Assembly (NCBI GenBank): GCA_023052935.1
Contig: CM041298.1
Span: forward strand, 4,568,063-4,632,062
Direction: 5' to 3'
From: Piezodorus guildinii
Lineage: Eukaryota > Arthropoda > Insecta > Hemiptera > Pentatomidae
DNA length: 64,000 nt
The notes beneath the pieces were generated by a model. That model saw only the letters and a list, made by a program, of their open reading frames with translations, was not told where the DNA came from and did not search any database. Of the stretch, positions 22,076-35,300 are shown piece after piece (the stretch's first letter is position 1; every line of letters begins with the position of its first letter). Made by a program: the position numbers and the translations under genes.

Positions 22076-23266
22076 GTTTTTCTTTTCTTTGACCAATCTT
22101 TATCCGTGAATAAATAAGAAATTTTCTTTGAATTATATTTTGTTCTTTATTACTAAATTATATAATTATTTTTTAAATAAATTTTTTTAATATTTTTTAA
22201 TGATGCATTTTTATTTTACCTTGTATTGCACACATGGTGTTCATTCCGCTCCTAACAATAACAATTTTCCGAATAGCGAGCTGCAGACCAGGTGTACAAT
22301 GATCTTATTTGTGTGAATTCACTTACAAAATGGGTGATTTCAATAGTAAACATGTTTTTTTTTAAATTAAAAATGAACTATAGAAAGAAAAAAATAATAA
22401 TAGTGCTCGAAAAAAATTGTCGTCTCGGATGGGTTAAAGATTTTAAATTTGAAATATTTGTATTTTGTTTAACATTCACTTTAAATTCTCTAAGTTTTCA
22501 TCTTATTTTACTCTGTTTTTATTTTAAATTTTTGTATGTGACTACAAAACGTATACTTACATTTATGTTGTTTCTATCTAAACAGTTTTTAGCGTTGTCC
22601 TTTTTTTTTTTTTTTCTTTTTTATTTTATACTTGTGCTATATAAACTGTACTGAACAACTTCTGAATGGTCCCAAAAACAAATGAATATTATTACTATTA
22701 TTATTATTATATTATAGCAGTAATTCGAAATCATGAATTTAAGGAATGTCTCTCACCTCAGAAGGAATGATTACTATAATAATAATAATAATAATATTAT
22801 AGCAACAGTAGTCTTCCAACCAATAAATAATATTTTACACAATCCTTCTCTATTTGGCTATGTAATATTTATAGAACGTGAAATAAAACTTCACAATATA
22901 GTAAAAAAAAAACTACTTTAGATGCAAATTAAAAAAAAAAAAATTCAAATAAATTGGTTCCATAACAAATTATTTAGAACATTACGTAATATATAGTACC
23001 TGAAGGAAATCACCGTCTCAATTTAAACCTCAACTATTTCAACTAATACAATAACTATAAAAGACGCTTAAGAGAGATATCGCTAAAGATAAAAATTAAC
23101 AAATATAAACAAATTCTATAAACTATGAAATAATTCTTCAACAGCTAACAAAATATTTTTGATTTTCAAATCAGGCAAGAACATATCTAAAGCGACAAAG
23201 GCGATTCTCAACAACGATATATAAACAACAAATAATAATTATTACGAAGACATGATATGAATATGT

Positions 23267-23378
23267 TCATCGCACGTTGCTGTGGTGCCTCAACTTCAAG
23301 TCACATATTCTGAACTGTTTTCGGCCCCTCAATTCTTCAGGTTCGGTCCTGTTCACCAAGGAGGCCATGTTCTCTTTC
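23267..23378 (-). CDS. PH-protein terminal exon
   Basis: A T15 tract and ctgcag acceptor precede 112 bp encoding [20 protein letters not shown] and [16 protein letters not shown] with TGA at 23267-23269. Phase 1 fits the AT left by the upstream donor (ATG, Met). There is no homology support; the call rests on acceptor, phase and codon content. A 245-bp MITE sits 58 bp upstream in the intron. Confidence 0.65.
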
Positions 23379-26300
23379 CTGCAGAAAAAAAAAAAAAAAA
23401 ATAAAATAATCAATTCAATGAGCTTTATGAATTATCATATCTGTGGCGGTCGTGAATAAGTGGTTAAGTCAAAATCTTTTATTTTAAAGGAGAGCGACTT
23501 AAACTTTACGTAATACCCAAAATAGAGTTATAACATACAGCTTTCTTTCCACCTGAAATTTCTTCCACCAAGAAATTTCTTTAACCAATTTAACACGACG
23601 TGGGAGATGGTCTGAGTGAACGATACGTGGATTTTTTTATATAACTCGAGTTATCCAGTTTGTCACGACCACCACAGATATATTATACAGGTGGGAATAT
23701 CATATCATAATAGGTGACCTGAAAAACTTTCAGACATATAAATTATTTCTAGTGAATACTTTGGTTGTGAAATAAAAAATAACGAATAAATTGCAAGTGT
23801 GTGGGGTTTTGGAAGTTATGGCAGGGAGACGATGACCACCGATAAAAACAAAAAATACCACCCATCCATTTTCTAAATTCAATGTATGTCATACATAACT
23901 ACAAACCAGTGTTAACACATGTTGGAAAGCTAAAGATTTTATAAAAAATATTACCTTATATACAAATTTGTAAAAGGTAATGTAAAGTGACGAATAATGC
24001 TCAAACTTCCAACCTTGAAGAAGGCTGTTAAGCTAGCTACTATGCCACATGTGACCCTTGATTATTGTTACTATTGGTATACATGATATGTTTTAGTACT
24101 ATAAATTAGTACTGATCTATTTTATTTATTTTTTCTCCTTTTCCATCCCCTCTAATACCATAAGTAACCATTGAAGTAAACAAAGATTTAATAAAGGCTT
24201 TAATCTAGTTTATTTTATCTTATAGCCTAAATAACTATATAACATTCATTTAAAATATATAAACACAGTTTATTACTAAAAAAACAAAACAACTATTTTG
24301 GGATCACTTGTAGCTGGGTGTCTAGCGTAAGAGCTTCCTATGAAAAAGGTCACGGGTTCAAACCCGCAGGTGGTCCTAGGATTTTTTAATGGGAGTAAAA
24401 AAATCCTTATTTATGTTGTCCTTCGGAGGGGATCTTAAAATGCCTGTGTGATGTCAGGTACTCGTTAAAGATCCCTATCCTAATAAAACCTGGATAGATA
24501 AAATTTAGGACTCCCACTGTATCATCGTCCGATTAGCATAAAGGGATGTCAAATAAATAAACAATAAACAAAAAACTATTATAAGTGAATATGAACATGA
24601 TTTTGTTTTTTAATAAAAGAATTGTAAAAAATGTCTTTTGTTTTTATTTCATGTCCTCTCATTCAGGTACATAATCATACAGATTACTCTCTATTTACAT
24701 AATTTTACATTAAATTAAATCATTCCCATTGTTTTAAGAAGAATACAAAAAAAAAAAAAGCAAAAAAGATAATTATAACGCAAGACAAATTACGACAGAA
24801 AGCCGACTAAGAAATGAAACAGTTCTGGTCCTTGAACATCGACAGGCTGAGAAGAAAAGGTAATTAAGAATTATTGCAGAGGAAATGAGACAGTTTTTTT
24901 CTCCTTGAAGTTGAAGTGTGGGAAAATCTAGGCAATGTGCCAATGCTGATGCGGCTGACTCATAATTTGACCTTGTTAGAAACTAACATTAACTTTTATT
25001 ATTCAAATAGGATTAACATTAACTATGAGATCAAGTTAAAATAGAAAAATATTTCTGTTTGTTTTCGGTAATTTAGCAGTATATGTCTTATCCATTAATC
25101 TAATTTCAGAGATTCCTAAGATGTATGATGTAAATTTAGTAAACAAGTATGATGTGAAGTTAATATATTTTATTTTACTTTACATAATTTAATCCCTAAA
25201 CAAATCTTCCCTTTATTAATTTTTACTTTCACTTACTATATATAGTAAGGGAAAATATTGCGATCGTGAAAATTTTAGAATTCCAGCTTTCAACGGAAAT
25301 ACACGTTTTAGGGTCCCCTGAGTCCAAATAACCAAGTTCTACAAAAAGGGCTGTGTGTGTGTGGTAACTCCTGGGCAGAAACAAAAAGTCCTATGAAACT
25401 GAAATTTCATATTTAAGACAACTATACACCCGAGACCTTACAAAACCTTTTTCATCAAAATGAGCTTACCACTTTATACCATGCATTTTGCACCTTTTTT
25501 TGATTTCCTCAAAAACTGTTCTGATGATTTCTGATTTAATGGGCTTTAATATGATGTAGGTTTCATTCTGATTAAAATGGTCTAACAAGGCTTAAATGCC
25601 GATATTTTAAATTTTCTTCCTCTAAAATACCTTTAATTTTGTAGATTCTATAAAAATAACTCTATTATCTTCTAACCACTGATAAAAAACAGGTAAATAT
25701 ATAAATTGAATGAATCCGATACCCAACTAAAGGAGAAAACAGAAAAAATATTTTTTTAATGCAATTTTTTGTTTTTGAACATAAGAGCAGTAATATACAT
25801 GTATGATATGATATACCATTGGAAAGCTAAAGATTTTAGAACAAATATTATCTCATACACAAGCTCTTAAAAGTTAATAGAAAGTGATGAAAAGCCGATA
25901 AAACTAACTGATTATTTTAGATAATAATATAATAGATTTTTTAATAAAACACATGTTTCTATAGAAATTCCATTTAATTAATTCATTAATGGTTTCACTC
26001 ATTTTTATCTCTTACTGTACTTGAAAATTCTTTCATCAATTTAAAAAACAGAGGTAAGTGAAAGTCGTGTTTTGCCCGTACCAGATTTTTTATTTTCACA
26101 TTAATCTGATATTAAAGGGTTAAGGTTATATATAAAAATCTGTACCACAAAATCCACGAAGGGTCTTGGACTGAGTAAAATAGATATTTATACTGTTTAT
26201 AGGCCAAAGGCAATGAGGTCATTAGGCTGAGATAATACATTAACAGTTTTGCCTATCCACTCTTGGGGTCACCTGTGGTGTAATGGCTAGCATAACAGCC

Positions 26301-29300
26301 TTCTATGCCCAAGGTTGCATTATCAAACTTGATAAGTGTACCTAGGATTTTTTAATGGGAGTAAAAAATCTTTAGTTATGGCGTCCTTTGGAGGAGATGT
26401 AAAAGGGTGGTCCTGAGCCTGTGTGATGTCAGGTACTCGTTAAAGATCCCTATCCTAATAAAACCTGGATAGGCAAAATTTAGGACTCCCACTGTAGCAT
26501 CGTCTGATTTGCCACAATAGTGATGTTAAATAAACAAACAAGCAAACCTATCTGCTCCTAATGTTTCACTTTTTCTTTCATATTATTTCTTACCTAGTTA
26601 TATGTGTATATGCTTCTTCACTATATTTCATATTTAAATGTTTTCCCATTTTATGGTAATATTGATATTTTGCACACCATGTATATGTATTTATAATTAA
26701 AATATTAAATATTTTCCTGTTTTCTTTTGTTTTTTAACTATTAGATATAATTTCAATTATATATCATTTTTGTATTTTTCTCTCTCATTACTTAGTGTTT
26801 ATAATTTCTCTTTATATCTCTCTAAAATATTAATTTATTCATTTCTTTATATATTGTTATATGCAACTGGTTCTTATCTTTCGTTTTATAAAGCTGAGGA
26901 TTAGACTGGAATGTTGGCACAATAAATTAAGTTTTAGTTAGTAAAGGCAGCGATACACGGGGAGAATTTTGGCGTTCTTTGACCACATTTTACATTTAAT
27001 TATAAATAATGTTTAATTTCTTAAAATCGTGTTTCTACATTAAAAAACATGTTTCATGATGTGTATATTACACTTGTTTGTTTTGATATAACTTTATCAT
27101 TCAGTTTTTTATCTTTTAAAAAAAGAATGTTTCATGATATTATAGGATTTTTCAAATAGTAATATTTGATGTCATTATCCAAATTTACTTTCACCTTACC
27201 TACACATACCCTATTTCTCACTGTGTTTCGCCACCTTAAAAGTGTTTTGATGATTGGACCCCAAATCAACTTCTCCTCAATAAAATAGTTAACATTATCT
27301 AAAACATCAAAATCATAGCACTTTGGAGATAAGATATAATTGAAAGGCAGCTTACATGCCGAGGTAGACGGAGGACAGCCTGGGCGGAAGAGAGGAGGAG
27401 GACGACTCGAACATACGACAGAGCTGCCTCACAGACAGGTTGGAGTGCGAAGAGGCTCGGCAGGCCTCCGAGATGTTCCCTAATGAACCTCCGTGGCTAG
27501 AGCTGCTGCGACTCCTCTCCTCCCACATCTTCTTCCGCTCCTTCACCGGCATGAAGGCGCTGCTGTAAGTCTTCGCTCGTTTGTCGTCTCTTCTATCGAA
27601 TCTGTGCATAATACAGAGGATGTAATACTCTAAATTTTCTTTTTTTTTTTTAGAAAATGCTCCTTAAAAAAATAATTGAGACGTTTATTTCCAAAAGGTA
27701 CTATCCATTCTAAGAAATTTTACAGGAAGAACAAAAATCACCCATAACTATATTATTAAACCAATTTATTGATTACTTTTGCATTAAAGTTATGGAATGA
27801 AATGTTTTAGCATGATTGGGAACAAAATTAAATGTAAAATGAGAATCTTTAGAAATAAGTGCATTTCTCAATTGCGTTTTTAAAAGACTTGTGTATTCTA
27901 TAGATAAAATCAAATAGAAGATTTAGATAAAACTAAATGATGAAAATACAAATATATCAAAATATCAATATCATAAAGAATGTCCTTTAGTACCTTTTAG
28001 AAACCAACGTCTCAATTAAAGAAAACCCAATTCACTAAAATAAAACTTATTTACTCAGGGTTAAATATCTGATTCCAACTGTACCACTACAACCCATGAA
28101 GGGTCTTGGACTCAGTACATATAGAGATTCGTACTGTTTATAGGAGTAACACTGGTCTGCAAGGAGGTGATTAGGCCAAGATTCCACTCAGCCACCAGGT
28201 TTTTTTCCCAATTTGGGTACCCACTTTATAAAGGCTGGGTTTGCCCCAGGATGATCTCTGTACTCCAACTGCAATAACAGAATAAATAATATTCTACCAC
28301 AGCCACGATCGGTACCCAGGACCCGGAGAACAGTAGACTAGTGCTCCACCAGGCCATGCCGCTCCCTTGAGCATCACCCTTAATACAATCAGCTCCATCC
28401 ATTGTAATTTGACTCACAATTACCTTGTTTTGGATACTCAGCTCCTCCATGGCAAAATATAATTTTCCAATGTCAACAATATCATAGGGGCTTTTGAATT
28501 CTAGAAACAGCTGATAAGTAAGTATGTTATAGTACCTAATTTTTCAAGGAATTGGCAGAAAGTGAGTATTTACTTATTCAGTAGTGGATTTTGCATACAG
28601 AAGAAGTTGTTCATTATACGAGATAACATCTTGTAGGCGAATGGAAGGAAGGAGATAATACGGTAGTTTTCAAAATTGAGCTTATCTCCTTTTGGGTGTA
28701 ATGGAAAAATTAGAATCTTTTAGCAGGCTTGAGGCATTTATTCTTCTGTCCAGATGTCTGACAAAATATCTTGTAAAAACTATACCTGGGTTGCTAACGA
28801 TAAATACTTTAAAATTTATATCTTTACTGTGGACTGAATATATCTGAAGAAAGACTATAGCTCTAGACTTACTTGGGCCCGGAGGCGTGGACCACAATGT
28901 CGGACAGAGATACGTCATTCGGGGAGAGACAGCCCTCGCTCTGTGCCCTCCTTAGGGTGCCGGTGATCCCCAGGATGTCCAGGTAGGGGAGGCGAGTCAG
29001 TGGAGTCTGCCGCAGCAGTTCCGCAGCCAGGCACTTCACCCACCTCCAATAATCTTCCTCTCGTTCAGTCTGGCAATGCAGTTATATTTCTTATAAATAT
29101 ATTAATAATATACAATAAAAATAGGTTTAAAGGTAGATTGCAAATGATATCAATAAAATAGATGGTTTCTATTTCTTCCCAAAAAAGTTTATTGCAGTAA
29201 ACTTTAACAAGTCAACGTTTTGAGGGCCTTCCCCATCATCAGGACTAACTTTCACTTATACTTTTTTATTCGTATATATTACAATTTGTCATAATAGACA

Positions 29301-32300
29301 ATAATAATAGTGCTACACTATCTCATTCATACAATATTTACAATATAAACAAAAGAAAAGTCAAATTACATAAAATCAAATCAAAATAAATAAACGTATA
29401 CAATAACAAAATTTATAGACAAAATAAATACAAATAAATGAAGTTAACAAATAAATAAACAAAACTTGTCACATTCATACCTATGTACAATATTTACAAT
29501 CAGCTCGGGAACCCCAGATGGGACTTGTCCCACCACTTGTGGAAGGACAAGCAGAGTCCAAAGGGTCCCAGCGCCTCCCTCTCAGCCGCATCACTGGTGA
29601 GAGCCAGCGGAAGCTAAGTGAGGGCGCCACAGCCACAATCACACCGCACATGAGAGGAGAATCTGACCAGTGTCAGAACTCCAGAATAGATTTTTACAAT
29701 ATGTCTCGGGGCCACTGCCGTTTCAACCTTCTAGGAGGGTTGTATGGATGAGTGGAGCTGGATAGGGATTGTGCTAGAGGATTAGGATGATGAATGAGGT
29801 TCTGGTGGAATTTGGAAAATTTAGATGGAATCAGGTCTGAAATAAATGGAACATTAAGGTCGTGGTGTAAGGTATAGTTGGAGACATAATAAGGAGCATT
29901 TTACTATTGTTCGGAGGACTTTGGATTGAAAGGATTGAATGCGTTTGATGTTAGAACGTTTAGCTGTCCCCCACAGTTCAAGTCCGTAGGTCCAGATTGG
30001 CTTCAGTATTGTCTTGTAAAGTAATAATTTTTTGTCAACTGTAAGTTTAGATTTTCTGTTTAGTAGTCTGTATAACTGTCCGAATCGTCTGTTGAGTTCT
30101 TTTCGTTTAAGTCTTGTATGTGGGTTCCACGTCAATCTTTTGTCTAGTAGTAAGCCAAGATACCGGACTGTGTCTGAGGAAGGAAGCGGTATGGAATTGA
30201 AATGAACCATTGGACAGGATTTGCGTCGAAGGGTGAAGGTGACGTGGGTGCATTTGCTTTCATTAACCTTAATACGCCAAGCATTACACCATTCCTCGAT
30301 AAGACAAAGGTGTCTTTGCAGAATTAAGAATGCTATTTCAGGATTGGAATTGGATAATAGAATGGCGGTGTCATCTGCAAATGTTGCCAGAAAGGTGTCA
30401 GGATGATTAGGAATATCAGCAGTGTAAAGGATGTAGAGGACGGGTCCCAAGACGCTGCCTTGAGGAACACCGGCCTCAATGAGATAAAAGTTGGAAAATT
30501 CTACACCACAGCGAACTCGGAAGGAGCGGTTTGAGAGATAGGATCGTAGAATGAGGTATAGAGACTGGGGTAAATGCGTTTTAAGCTTGAAGAGTAATCC
30601 AGTGTGCCATACCCAGTCAAAAGCTTGCGCTATGTCCAGAAACGCACCAGAACAATACTCTTTGCATTCAAGGGCTGAGGAAATATGGTCTACAACTCGG
30701 AGTCCTTGTTAAACAGTGGAATGATGAGCACAGAAACCAAACTGATGAGAAGGAAGATTTTGTGATTCCAATATAGGCAGGATTCGTTTTAGAAGGAGTT
30801 TTTCAAAGACTTTTGAGAGGATGGGGAGTAGACTAATAGATCTGTAGGATGAAGTGTTGCTGGAAGGTTTACCTGGTTTTAGGAAGAGAATGATTGTGGA
30901 ATGTTTCCACAAGAGAGGAAAATAGGTGGTGCGTAGGATGCAGTTGTAGATATAGGTAAGGAATATAATAGCTTTCTGCGGAAGTTGACGGAGGATCTGG
31001 GGGGTAAGGAGATCATGTCCAGGAGATTTACGGAGGGTCAGTTTCTGGAGAAGATATTTAACCTCAAAGGGATTAATAGCTGTAGGAGGTAGTGAAAGAG
31101 GTATTGGTGACAAAAGGAAGTCTTGTACTTCTGCGGTATGATTGCTTTGGGATTCCGGGTGAGGAGTGAATACTTTGGAGAGGTGTGTGGCGAATTCCTC
31201 GGCTTTATCTTTATCAGATGCAGCCCAGGAGTCATCACCACGCCGGAGAGGAGAGGACTAACTAAAATACATCAATAATTAATAACTTACATCAAAATAC
31301 AACCTAATTTAAAAACATTATCACACATTCATAACAATATTACATAATTTTTTTTTTATATTTACCTGAGTTGTCTAAAAGTTGAAAATCAATTTTTTTA
31401 TTAAAAATTTTGTCAAAATTGTCTTTAACACGGAACAACAACCATCCCACCTCACATATTCTTTGGCCCCTTATGGATTAGGGTCATCCTATTTACTGTA
31501 GAAGGTACAAACTGAATTATTATTTAATAGGTCAACAATGCAAGTCTTACAATTTTAACTTTTCTATTGCATCTGCAAAGTGAGAACTTAGGTGTTTTGA
31601 ATCTGTTTTATAATTTATTGTATTTTTGTTTATGTACATAGAATCTATTGTTTTTCTAATAAAACTATTTCTTCTATTTCCAAAATTTTAAGTTTTTCAA
31701 AATCAAAATTGTGGTTAAGTTGAATACTGTATTGTGCCAATGCTGTGGTGTTTATATTTTTACAATTATTGCTGTGCTGTTTCACTCTTGTTGTTATCTT
31801 TTTTGAGATTTCTCCTATGTATACCTTAACTGTAATAAACTTTTTTGGGAAGAAATAGAAACCAACTATTTAATTAATAATATAATTTAAAATATTACAA
31901 CTGTATGTAATTACAAATGTATCTTAATTAACAGAATGGTTAAAAGAGAATCAATGGCGAAGGATAGGAAAGGAGGGAGAGAGCAGATGTTTTTGATTCA
32001 AAACTTTTTAAAACTACACTCAACAGAAAAAAAAAGCGGACCACCATACATTTCCTAAAAAAAAACACCGAAGCAAACAACTACCTACTAAATCCCTACC
32101 ATATTTTTTTTCCTTTAAAGACGGAGAATAAAGTCAATAGAAAACATGAAAATTTCAAGGGAAAAATAAGATGTTGAACTGATGAAAAAAAAAAAAAATC
32201 TTCTCAATTTATGTAAAACAGTCTTCGGAATGACTACCTAACTTCAAATAAACAAATCCTCTAGCTCAACAATTGACTCGGCAGCTTAGTACTGTGTGTT

Positions 32301-35300
32301 CCCTCCTCTTGCCAATATGATAGCTTCCAACCTTCTTGGCATACTTTGTATCAGGCCATCGAAGTGATATTGTTGAATTCCCTCCCAATCTTCTACTGCA
32401 GAAGCCACTGTGGCTGCTCTTAGCCCTTGGAGTTTTAATGGGGGCCTCAATCTTTATCAAACTGCCCAGTCCAGCTTGTCCCAGGAAGCTGGTCTGGCCC
32501 ACTCGATGGTCCGGATTCCAACTTCATCCAGGAATCGCTTACAATATTTACGCTGTGAAGGGCAGGCATCGTGATGCATTTATCAGACATTGTTCTTAGT
32601 AATTTTATTTAAGAACTTTTATACAATGTTTGGTCAAAGTTTCTTTTTTTAATTACATCAAAAGGGGGGATCAATTAGGATAGGAATCTTTAACGAGTAC
32701 CTGACATCGCACAGGCTCGGGTCCATCTGTTTAGGAACCTTCCAAAAAGCGTCATAATTAAGGAATTTATACTCCCATATAAAAAATCCTTGGGCCAACT
32801 GCCAGATTTGAACCCATGGTCACTACGCTACAGGTGACCCCTTCACTGAGATGTTTAATTTGGATATTTTTTATTATATTTTCTTATCAGCAGCCCAGGG
32901 TCCTATTATATCTTATTGAGCCATGTCCAAGCATAAATCATCGTACCAAGCATAACAAACCATCCAAGCATAAAAGAGTTTATGCTTGGACATGGCTCAG
33001 TTATGTCCTGATGATGGCTCACAAGCTTGTGCCGAAACGTCAGCAAAATTAAAAATATTTAGAAAAAGACTGACTCCTGATTATTCCACCTATAATAGTT
33101 TCTACAGTCGACTATAAATCCTCAATATAATTTACCCTAAGAATAACATATAATAGGACCCTGGGCTGCTCATAAGAAAATATAATTAAAAAAAATTAAA
33201 CATCTTAGTGAAGGGGTCACCTGTAGCATAGTGGCCATGGGTTCAAATCTGGCAGTTGGGCCAAGGATTTTAAAATAGGAGTAAAAATTTCTTAGTTATG
33301 ACGCTCTTGGAAAGGTTCCTAAAAATATGGTTCCGAGTATGTGTGATATTAGGTACTCGTTAAAGATCCCTATCCTAATTAAACCTGGATAGACAAAATT
33401 TAGGACTCCCACTGTAGTATCGTCCGATTAGCCATAGTAGCATAAGATAAGCCTAACTGAACTATCTTGTTCCTACAGCGAACAAGCCTCATAGTGAACT
33501 AGTGAACTCATACTTTCGATCAATTCAATGTCAAAGACCTCCTAAATCCTAAAAACCGTGAAAATAAATCGCTACCTCTTACGTTCTTTGATTCTTTGAT
33601 CAAAGAATAAAAGCTGCCAGCAGATGTTTTAGTTCCCTCAAGAAAGTATTCATCAGGAAAAAAGAAGTGTCAAAAAACACTAAAACCATAGTCTATAAAA
33701 ATACTTTCTTACCGATTCTCTCATATTCAAGTGAATCTTGGACTCTAACCAAAAAGCACAAGAGCCAACTACAAGCGATGGAGATGAGATAGCTAAGAGG
33801 AATGGAGGGGAAGACCAGAAGAGACCGAGTGAGAAACGTAACAATACGGTCAAACCTGGCAGAAAAACGAGTAGCAAAGGTTGTATATGAGACAAGGGTG
33901 GAAGGTCTAAAACCAAGAGGAAGACCAAGGAAGATGGGAAGGCCCGATTCAGGAAGCCTTTGACAGAAGGGGTCTGGAATGGAGAAGGAGAAGAAGATTG
34001 GTACAGGAGAGAGATTTATGGATTAAGCTCTATAAAGAGGATGCTCACACCGTTGGCGGTAGAAGAGTAGAGGATTAAATAAATAAACCTCTTACGTTCA
34101 CTTCAGAATGAGGATAGAGTAGAGTGTCATTGTAACAAGGCAAAGCCAGACGCTAAGTTTCAGGAATAAAGACTAAGAATATAGAATCAGAATCGTGTAG
34201 CACCAGTATTAACTTTCAGCAGCTTAAAGGAGATATGTATGCCAAAAATGACAAAGTAGGAGAAATGGAAAATGAAGAAAAAAGAAACCGGTTCTAAAAG
34301 TTTACTAATAATAGTACAACATTAAATTCCTGAAATTTAGAAGTAATACTAATAGTTATTCTGAAATAATCAGAAATAAATAAAATTGTGTACATTATCT
34401 TTTGCCAAGTTGCATCTGTTCTTTAAGCTCATTATTTTAAAAATGTTAGAAAGTGAACAATTGAAGGATTGTGATTGTTTAGTAGTAGTCAGTGGTCACT
34501 AGCAATTACTTATAAAGTTGATTTTGTCTGTGTACATTTGTAATTATTACCAGCCAAGGCTTCACAGATAATTTAGGTTAAAGTAATTTCAAATAATTTC
34601 CCAATGGACATCTTCTAAGGACCACCTGTTGGGAACTGCTGCCACACACAATAATGAGAATCTTGAGATTAGAAGTGCAAGTCTTGGAGCAGGTCCGTGA
34701 CTAACAGTTGGGAGAATGTTATATTTAATGAAGAAGGTTCCTCAAAAGAAAATAGGTGCTCCTCAGAAAAACAAAAAAGAAAACATGAAGTCTACAACTC
34801 ATGTAGAGTCAGAGTTCAGTAGAGAGGAGGATTCATATTGCTTCTAGGCCAATGGTCGTGCAAGGAGATAGTTCACAATCAGCTGTCAGATCTTTCCCCC
34901 TCCCCCACTTTAGGTGTATCCACAGAACATTAGCCTCTCGCTCTATCCTCCACACTCACCCTGAAGAGCAGAGAGTGCTCCTTGCCGATGAGCTTGAAGG
35001 TGAGATCCCTCCAGTCGGCTCTACTCCAACATCTTAGAACAGTAGTCTTTTGCTCTATTCTCCTTCCACATCCTACCTCCTATCTTCTCCTCCACTTCCT
35101 GGACTCGACCATGCAATACTCTCTCCCCTCCTATAATAAAAATACTCACCCTAAATACTAGAGAGTATTCCTTGCCGATGAGCTTGAAGGTGAGCCATCC
35201 CCCAGAGATGAGGTGCATCCCCCGCAGCGCCACCCTCATCGGCGGCCTGGAAGGCTCCTCTAGCTCCAGGTAGCCACTCTGGACCTTGCAGTACCTCCTC

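Larger units (their letters stand above)
17166..23266. other. Intergenic region between convergent gene 3' ends
   Basis: AT-rich, with no host exon recognised. It holds a diverged SINE3-like repeat (18410-18590), a small inverted repeat near 19291-19336 (ccagccaaaatggaa and partner), a family-H MITE fragment (20540-20660), a Penelope-like tail (21600-22075) and many A/T tracts. The reading frames here are low complexity. The 3' UTRs of both genes must lie at its edges, but poly-A sites cannot be fixed. Confidence 0.6.
29159..31868 (-). mobile_element. Penelope-like element remnant interrupted by jockey-1
   Basis: The right part (31264-31868) carries a GIY-YIG-type domain on the - strand. The left part (29159-29250) carries its 3' end with the motif ctgatgatggggaaggccct and aaaacgttgac. 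The termini gtttctatttcttcccaaaa (29165) and its inverted complement near 31850 form an inverted repeat of about 38 bp. The middle was displaced by the jockey insertion with TSD ggactaact at 29242-29250 and 31255-31263. RT is missing. Confidence 0.78.

Noticed and set aside
22292..22654. 120-codon frame
   Set aside because: Low-complexity Phe/Leu/Lys sequence from AT-rich DNA, with no splice context or homology.
24299..24370. Possible tRNA gene with good B-box
   Set aside because: Part of SINE1, present about twelve times in the window.
24826..24875. Possible small exon ([15 protein letters not shown]) with a gtaatt donor
   Set aside because: No acceptor, phase partner or homology; likely chance.
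32336..32599. 87-codon + strand frame
   Set aside because: Antisense of the Tc1-like transposase tail on the - strand.
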